Positions 53,751 to 58,961 of a stretch of DNA of 58,961 bases are shown one piece after another (the stretch's first letter is position 1; every line of letters begins with the position of its first letter). The notes under the pieces are model-generated. The model was given only the letters and a program-made list of their open reading frames with translations, had not been told where the DNA came from and did no database searches. The position numbers were made by a program, and so were the translations under genes. Origin of the DNA: Burkholderiales bacterium. GTDB taxonomy: Bacteria; Pseudomonadota; Gammaproteobacteria; Burkholderiales; Burkholderiaceae_D. The stretch spans positions 1-58,961 of the forward strand of contig CANGAW010000013.1 of assembly GCA_947451925.1 (NCBI GenBank). The letters run 5' to 3'.

Positions 53751-54740
53751 TTAATTCTTACCCCTGATAACCATTAAACTCCCAGCCCGCACTTGCACAT
53801 CCACAGCATGCGTTTGTCCCAGATATTCACCGTCAGCCGCCAGCGGTATTGGCAGCGTGGATTCGATACGCATTTTGGAAAACGCGCGGTGCTGGATTTG
53901 AGGTCTGTGCAGATGCCAGCCCACTAGCAGGCGGGGCAAGAGGTTGAGCACTTGTCCTAACCGGATGTCGCCTGCCAGCAGCAGATTGAGTTGTCCGTCG
54001 TCGATACGGGCATGGGGGATTGCCGGCATGCCACCACCGAAGCTGCGGGTGTTTAAGGTGGACGCAAAGAGTCCGGGGCCATCATGCAGCAGCTCACCGT
54101 CTGCGATCACTTTTAACGGCCAGTGACGCAGCGCTATCAATTCACCCAGCGTCGCCCATAAATAGCGCGGCATGCCCGAGAGCCAGCCTGGCGCTGCTTT
54201 CGCGCGCAGGTTGACGGCGGAATCAAAGCCGGCCGTCAGACTGGAAATAAAAACAATGTGCCGTGATATTGCATTGGCCGTTTCTTCAAAACGTGCTTCG
54301 CCGATATCAATACAAGTGGCCTCGGCCTCCAAGGCGTGATCAAGCGCAAGTCGCCAGCCGAACCTGGCCAGACCCAGCGCGCGTGCAGTGTCGTTGCCAC
54401 TACCCATAGGTATCAAGCCCAGCGTATGCCCGCCGGCTAATAAAGACGTCAACAAATTTTGCACGGTGCCGTCGCCGCCGATGGCAATCACCCGGCTACC
54501 ACTGGGCAGAGCGTCGACCATCAGGCGCGCCGTGGCGGGACTGTCCGGCACTAGCAATGCGCTGGCTAGTCCTTTACGGGCTAGCTGCGCAAGCAAGGGC
54601 TGTTGCAGTCTGGCGGCACGGCCGCTGGCCGCGCTGGGGTTGAGGATGATGAAAACTTCTTGTGCTGCAGAGGTAATGGTCGCTGGTCTCAAGGGCGAAG
54701 CCTTTCTTATGATTGCATGGCTTGTGTTGCTCGCAATCAT
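53751..54740 (-). CDS. YegS/DagK-like lipid kinase (diacylglycerol kinase catalytic domain)
   Basis: This cytosolic kinase phosphorylates a lipid (sphingoid or diacylglycerol-like) using ATP. The nucleotide-binding motifs are ILNPSAASGRA (about residues 32-42), AIGGDGTVQNLLTSLL, and GLIPMGSGNDTARALGL. The C-terminal beta-rich domain includes ADGEYLGQTHAVDVQV. The length of 329 residues is usual. An N-terminal stretch of about 25 residues before EVFIILNP is variable and the start could lie inside it. Confidence 0.9.
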   Translation of the reverse strand: MIASNTSHAIIRKASPLRPATITSAAQEVFIILNPSAASGRAARLQQPLLAQLARKGLASALLVPDSPATARLMVDALPSGSRVIAIGGDGTVQNLLTSLLAGGHTLGLIPMGSGNDTARALGLARFGWRLALDHALEAEATCIDIGEARFEETANAISRHIVFISSLTAGFDSAVNLRAKAAPGWLSGMPRYLWATLGELIALRHWPLKVIADGELLHDGPGLFASTLNTRSFGGGMPAIPHARIDDGQLNLLLAGDIRLGQVLNLLPRLLVGWHLHRPQIQHRAFSKMRIESTLPIPLAADGEYLGQTHAVDVQVRAGSLMVIRGKN

Positions 54741-54784
54741 AACGCTAACAGGCTGGTGCGGTTGGCGCCAGCCTGTCAGCAGAC

Positions 54785-57700
54785 TCAGTGTGCGTGCAGC
54801 GATTTTGCTGTCGCTGGTTCCGGCATGTCGAAGGAGTCGATTTTCGGATTGAACAAGCGGTACAGCACCGGCAGTACGACCAGTGTTAACAGGGTTGAGG
54901 TGATCAGCCCGCCGATGACGACGATGGCCAGTGGTCGTTGTACTTCCGAGCCCGGGCCGGTGGCAAACAAAAACGGCACCAGACCGAGCAGGGCGACGGT
55001 CGCCGTCATCATTACCGGACGGAAGCGTTGCACACAGCCTTCACGCACTGCGTCAACCATATCAATGCCTTCTTCGCACAAGCGTTTGATACAAGACACC
55101 AGCACCACCCCGTTCAATACCGCAATGCCCCACAGCGCAATGAAGCCAACCGATGCCGGCACGGACAGATATTCGCCGGTGACAGCCAGACCAAAGACGC
55201 CACCGATTGAAGCAAAAGGCAGCACGGTGATAATCAGCGTGGCTAGCTTGACGGACTTGAAGAGCAAGAACAGCAGGAAATAAATGGCTGCAATAGTGAT
55301 GGGTACAATCACCGTCAAGGTACCCATGGCCCGTTGCATGTTTTCAAACTGGCCGCCGAATTTCAGGTAAATCCCGGTGGGTAGTATTACCTCATTGGCG
55401 ATACGCTGTTCAACTTCGGCGACGAAGCCGGCCAGATCGCGTCCGGTCACGTTGGCGCCAACGACAACACGGCGCTTGGCACTTTCCCGGCTGATTTGCG
55501 CTGGGCCGTCGGCAAGACTGACTTTGGCTACCGAATCAAGTGGTATCAGCGCACCGTCTGATGCGCGCAGCATCGTGTCTTTAATCGCCGCAATCGAATT
55601 ACGTTCCCGTTCCGGGAAACGCACCACTAGTGCAAAGCGGCGCTCACCTTCATACACCACGCTGACCTCTTTGCCGCCAATAGCCGTTTCAATAATCTGG
55701 TGCACATCAGCGACGTTAATGCCATGTCGTGCAATTAATGCGCGGTCTATATCAATCATCAATGCTTGCTGACCAGATAAGCGTTCAATACGGATATCTC
55801 TTGCGCCGTTGACGCTTTTGACAATTTTGGTAATTTGCTCGGAGATGCGACGCAATTCATTGAGATCATCACCGAATACTTTCACCGCCAGTTGCGAGCG
55901 CACGCCTGTCACCATTTCGTCGACCCGCTCGGCAATTGGTTGTGACAAAACAATTTGGGTGCCGGGCAGTTTGGAGAGCAGGCCGCGGATTTCCTGGTCG
56001 ATTTCCTCTTGCGAGCGACCCGAGTCAGGCGTCAGCAACACGATAGGATCCGACTCATTCGGTCCGGCCGGATCAGCAGGGGACTCGCCGCGGCCAATTT
56101 TCGATACCACCGACTTGACGCCGGCGACACCAGAAATGGCTTTCATTGCCTGCATTTCCATCTTCAGCGATTCGTCCAGCGAGATGCTGGGTACACGATT
56201 GATTTGCGGGGTGAGTGCGCCTTCTTTCATGGTTGGCATGAAAGACTTGCCCAAAAACGGGAACAGCGCCAGCGATGCCAAGAGCAGTCCCACTGACACA
56301 GCCAGCGTCGCGCTGCGTTTTGCCAGTGCGGCATCAAGCAGCTTCAGGTAGCGTAATTTCAGCCAGGCAATGATGGCGGTGTCTTTATCCGCACCACCTT
56401 TAAGCACGTAGGCGCATAGCACAGGCGACAAAAACAGCGACACCACGAGTGAGACTGCCAGTGCCATGGCAATGGTCAGCGCCAGCGGCGCAAATAATTT
56501 ACCTTCGATCCCTTGCAGCGTCATCAAAGGCAGAAAGACCAGAATAATGATCAGAATGCCGAAGATGGTGGGAGTCGCGACTTCGGTGGTTGCGTCCAGA
56601 ATCGTCTGGATACGCGTGCGCCCTTCTTCTGCTGCGTGGCCAAGCCGGTGAAACACGTTTTCTACCACCACCACCGTGGCGTCAACCATCAGTCCGATCG
56701 CAATGGCCAGACCGCCGAGCGACATCAGATTGGCTGAGATTCCATTGCTGTTCATCAGGGCAAAGGTCGTCAGTGGTGTAATGATCAGCGTTGCCACCAC
56801 AATCAGACTGGACCTGACGTCGCCGAGGAAAATAAACAGAATCACCACCACCAGCAAGATACCTTCGATCAGTACTTTGCCGACGGTCCACAATGCCGAG
56901 TCAACCAGATCAGTACGGTCATAAAAAGGAACGATCTGCAAACCACCGGGGAGCATCTGCTTGCTGTTGATTTCTGCGATACGTGCTTTGACGCGGGAGA
57001 CAATTTCTTTGGCGTTACCACCGCGGATCATCATCACAATGCCTGAGACAGACTCGGTGTATCCACCTTTGATAGCGGCACCTTGCCGCACTTCGTGGCC
57101 GATGGTGACCTCGGCCACATAGCGCACGAATACCGGCGTGCCGTTTTCTTCCTTGATGACGATGCCGCCGATGTCGTCTAAAGTGCGGATCAATCCTACG
57201 CCACGAATCAGAAATTGCTCTGCTGCCTGCGGCAAAATGCCACCGCTGGCATTGGCATTATTTTTTGCCAGAGCGTCGTAGACCTGTTGCACACTGAGGT
57301 TGTAGTGCAAGAGGCGGTCCGGCTTGACCAGCACCTGATATTGCTTGACGTAGCCGCCTTTTGAATTAATCTCGGCCACGCCCGGAATCGAGCGCAACAT
57401 CGGTCGTAACACCCAGTCTTGAACGGTGCGTCGTTCAGTCAGCTCGGCTGGAGTCAACGGGCGCTTGCCGTCGCTAGGATGGTCGAGCGTGTATTGATAC
57501 ACTTCACCCAGACCGGTCGAGACCGGCCCCAGTACAGGGGTAACGCCTTGTGGCAGACGCGGTGTAACCTCAATAAGTCTTTCAATGACTAACTGACGGG
57601 CGAAATACAAATCCGTTTTGTCGGTGAACACCAGCGTAATGATGGACAGCCCGCTTTTGTTGAGCGAGCGCATCTCGACGATGCCCGGCAATCCGGTCAG

Positions 57701-57916
57701 GGCAATTTCAATCGGCACTGTGACGAAACGCTCGATTTCTTCAGGCGAACGGCCATTGGCTTCAGTGGCAATTTGTACCTGCACATTGGCCACATCGGGA
57801 AAGGCATCGACAGAGAGTAGAGTGGCTTCGCGCAAACCGAATGCACAGACCGCCAGCGCGAGGATGACCACTACCAGCCGCTGCCTTAACGCAGCACGAA
57901 TCAATGAAGTCAGCAC
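54785..57916 (-). CDS. Heavy-metal efflux RND permease (CzcA/CusA type)
   Basis: This inner-membrane proton-driven pump (1043 residues, 12 helices) exports a metal ion across both membranes with an adaptor and an outer-membrane channel. RND motifs include the N-terminal helix, IEIALTGLPGIVEMRS, and the TM4 proton-relay segment AIGLMVDATVVVVEN (about residues 402-416). Here the usual DFG of the HME-RND TM4 motif is AIG, with Asp and Glu kept. FVRYVAEVTIGHEVRQGA and GFIALWGIAVLNGVVLVS are typical. The metal cannot be read securely. It lies five bases after the adaptor gene. Confidence 0.92.
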   Translation of the reverse strand: MLTSLIRAALRQRLVVVILALAVCAFGLREATLLSVDAFPDVANVQVQIATEANGRSPEEIERFVTVPIEIALTGLPGIVEMRSLNKSGLSIITLVFTDKTDLYFARQLVIERLIEVTPRLPQGVTPVLGPVSTGLGEVYQYTLDHPSDGKRPLTPAELTERRTVQDWVLRPMLRSIPGVAEINSKGGYVKQYQVLVKPDRLLHYNLSVQQVYDALAKNNANASGGILPQAAEQFLIRGVGLIRTLDDIGGIVIKEENGTPVFVRYVAEVTIGHEVRQGAAIKGGYTESVSGIVMMIRGGNAKEIVSRVKARIAEINSKQMLPGGLQIVPFYDRTDLVDSALWTVGKVLIEGILLVVVILFIFLGDVRSSLIVVATLIITPLTTFALMNSNGISANLMSLGGLAIAIGLMVDATVVVVENVFHRLGHAAEEGRTRIQTILDATTEVATPTIFGILIIILVFLPLMTLQGIEGKLFAPLALTIAMALAVSLVVSLFLSPVLCAYVLKGGADKDTAIIAWLKLRYLKLLDAALAKRSATLAVSVGLLLASLALFPFLGKSFMPTMKEGALTPQINRVPSISLDESLKMEMQAMKAISGVAGVKSVVSKIGRGESPADPAGPNESDPIVLLTPDSGRSQEEIDQEIRGLLSKLPGTQIVLSQPIAERVDEMVTGVRSQLAVKVFGDDLNELRRISEQITKIVKSVNGARDIRIERLSGQQALMIDIDRALIARHGINVADVHQIIETAIGGKEVSVVYEGERRFALVVRFPERERNSIAAIKDTMLRASDGALIPLDSVAKVSLADGPAQISRESAKRRVVVGANVTGRDLAGFVAEVEQRIANEVILPTGIYLKFGGQFENMQRAMGTLTVIVPITIAAIYFLLFLLFKSVKLATLIITVLPFASIGGVFGLAVTGEYLSVPASVGFIALWGIAVLNGVVLVSCIKRLCEEGIDMVDAVREGCVQRFRPVMMTATVALLGLVPFLFATGPGSEVQRPLAIVVIGGLITSTLLTLVVLPVLYRLFNPKIDSFDMPEPATAKSLHAH

Positions 57917-57921
57917 GGCGC

Positions 57922-58959
57922 TTACTCCAGTTCGGCGCGTTTGCGCTCGTTATTCAAATGGAAGGCACCGGCGACCACAATTTCATTACCTTCTGCCAGA
58001 CCTTTTTTCACGCGCCTGAATGCACCTGCATCCTCTTCGAGTTCAACGGCGGTCAAACGAAAACTCGTGTCTGTGACTTTGATGAAGACATGATCACGGT
58101 CATTTTCCCGCACCACCGCCGAAGTTGGCACAGCCAGCTGACGGGTCAGTTTGCTATTGATGACCAGTGTCGCCAACATTTGCGGTTTGAGGCCAAATTT
58201 TGGATTGGCGACTTCGGTGCGAATGGCAATGGTGCGTGTGTCCGCGTTCACGGTGTCACTGACGAACACAATTTTGCCGCTGAGTTTGGCGTTTTCCAGT
58301 GCTGGCACTTCGACCTCAACTTGCTGGTTCATCCTTACTGAGCCCGCGTCCTGCTCGGGCAGACTGCCGACCACCCAGACATTGGACAGATCCGCAACCG
58401 TAAACAGCGGGTCTCCCGGTTGGGCGACCTGACCCTGGCTGACTTTTCTTTCAACCACTACGCCATTGCGGGTGGCGGTGATGGTGACTTCAGAAGTCAG
58501 TGCGCCTACTTCACGCAAGCGTTCAATGGCCGACGATGACATGCCGATCAGTTTGAGCTGGTCGGATGCGGCACGCATTTCAGCGCGTGACGTCGACAGC
58601 TCCACTTCCCGTCTTTGCAATTCGGCGTTGCCGATCACATCAGCCAGTATCAATTGTTCTGCCCGCTCCAAAGAACGCTCGGCCAGCTTGGCACCGGAGA
58701 CGGCACGCAAATAAGCGAGTTGCGCATTAGTGAGTTCAGGGCTGGCTAATCGCGCCAGCGCCTGACCCCGTTTGACATGGTCACCAACGGCAGCCAGCAC
58801 CTCGGTTACACGGCCGGTAATGGCCGAGCCGATACGCGTGGTGTATTGATCATTGACTTCAATCCGTCCGGCGATGCGCTGCGGTATGGAAATTTCTGCC
58901 ATTTCGGCTGCGCCGACCGTAAAGTTTGCTGCCATTTCCGGCTTGATCGTTACCAGCAT
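57922..58959 (-). CDS. Heavy-metal efflux RND periplasmic adaptor (CzcB-like), 5' end cut by window edge
   Basis: This membrane-fusion protein links the RND pump to an outer-membrane channel. IAGRIEVNDQYTTRIGSAITGRVTEVLAAVGDHVKRGQALARLASPE is the barrel-sandwich and lipoyl-like region, followed by a helical hairpin (NAQLAYLRAVSGAKLAERSLERAEQ) and the beta-barrel part (VFVSDTVNADTRTIAIRTEV). The ATG near 58959 is a convenience start: the gene continues past the edge of the window, because signal peptide and N-terminal residues are missing. Same strand as the pump, five bases upstream. Confidence 0.88.
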   Translation of the reverse strand: MLVTIKPEMAANFTVGAAEMAEISIPQRIAGRIEVNDQYTTRIGSAITGRVTEVLAAVGDHVKRGQALARLASPELTNAQLAYLRAVSGAKLAERSLERAEQLILADVIGNAELQRREVELSTSRAEMRAASDQLKLIGMSSSAIERLREVGALTSEVTITATRNGVVVERKVSQGQVAQPGDPLFTVADLSNVWVVGSLPEQDAGSVRMNQQVEVEVPALENAKLSGKIVFVSDTVNADTRTIAIRTEVANPKFGLKPQMLATLVINSKLTRQLAVPTSAVVRENDRDHVFIKVTDTSFRLTAVELEEDAGAFRRVKKGLAEGNEIVVAGAFHLNNERKRAELE

Positions 58960-58961
58960 CA

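Overview
The window looks like a chromosomal segment of a betaproteobacterium, most probably Oxalobacteraceae (Herminiimonas/Janthinobacterium/Undibacterium-like). This is inference from moderately GC-rich coding sequence, short intergenic gaps and the gene repertoire (type 2 adenine deaminase, YbbP-type permease, CzcA-like metal efflux, ChrA, group II truncated haemoglobin). No phage, insertion sequence, CRISPR array, tRNA or rRNA was recognised.

Region 1 (1-3537) holds the 3' part of an adenine deaminase translationally coupled to a large FtsX-like ABC permease. Region 2 (3623-31884) is a complete Wzx/Wzy-type exopolysaccharide locus built as two facing gene blocks. The plus-strand block carries outer-membrane export lipoprotein (Wza-like), tyrosine phosphatase (Wzb-like), chain-length tyrosine kinase (Wzc-like), a BioF2/FemAB-like acyltransferase, a GMC oxidoreductase, a TraB/ChaN-like protein, a GH16 lipoprotein and a secreted beta-helix protein. 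The minus-strand block runs from a WcaJ-like priming transferase through nucleotide-sugar genes (gmm, manC, galU, galE, gmd, fcl), a Wzy-like polymerase, a Wzx-like flippase, four glycosyltransferases and a polysaccharide deacetylase. A WecG/TagA transferase and a small methyltransferase sit, divergently, where the two blocks meet. The sugar genes predict a polymer containing L-fucose plus hexoses such as glucose, galactose and mannose.

Region 3 (32085-39662) contains a truncated haemoglobin, a Fic AMPylase-like protein, moeA, moaA, chrA and ETF-ubiquinone oxidoreductase. Region 4 (39807-45166) has an SDR-thioesterase-endoglucanase (bcsZ) operon converging on bcsS and bcsA, with no bcsB or bcsC in view; an AT-rich 370-bp control region with a perfect 8-2-8 inverted repeat lies upstream of bcsA. 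Region 5 (45540-47895) has a 3-oxoacid CoA-transferase pair, a methyltransferase and a possible small membrane protein, followed by a pair of REP-like hairpin units.

Region 6 (48135-50296) is the most unusual part: a potassium-channel-like protein with two complete voltage-sensor domains (six-charge S4 helices about 150 residues apart) but one pore with an SVGYGD filter, in a likely two-gene operon with a one-TM, four-cysteine periplasmic protein. Region 7 (50525-58959) holds an exported FAH-type hydratase homologue, sodC, a membrane-anchored FMN glutamate-synthase-like protein, a YegS-like lipid kinase and a heavy-metal RND pump (czcA-like plus the 5'-truncated adaptor).
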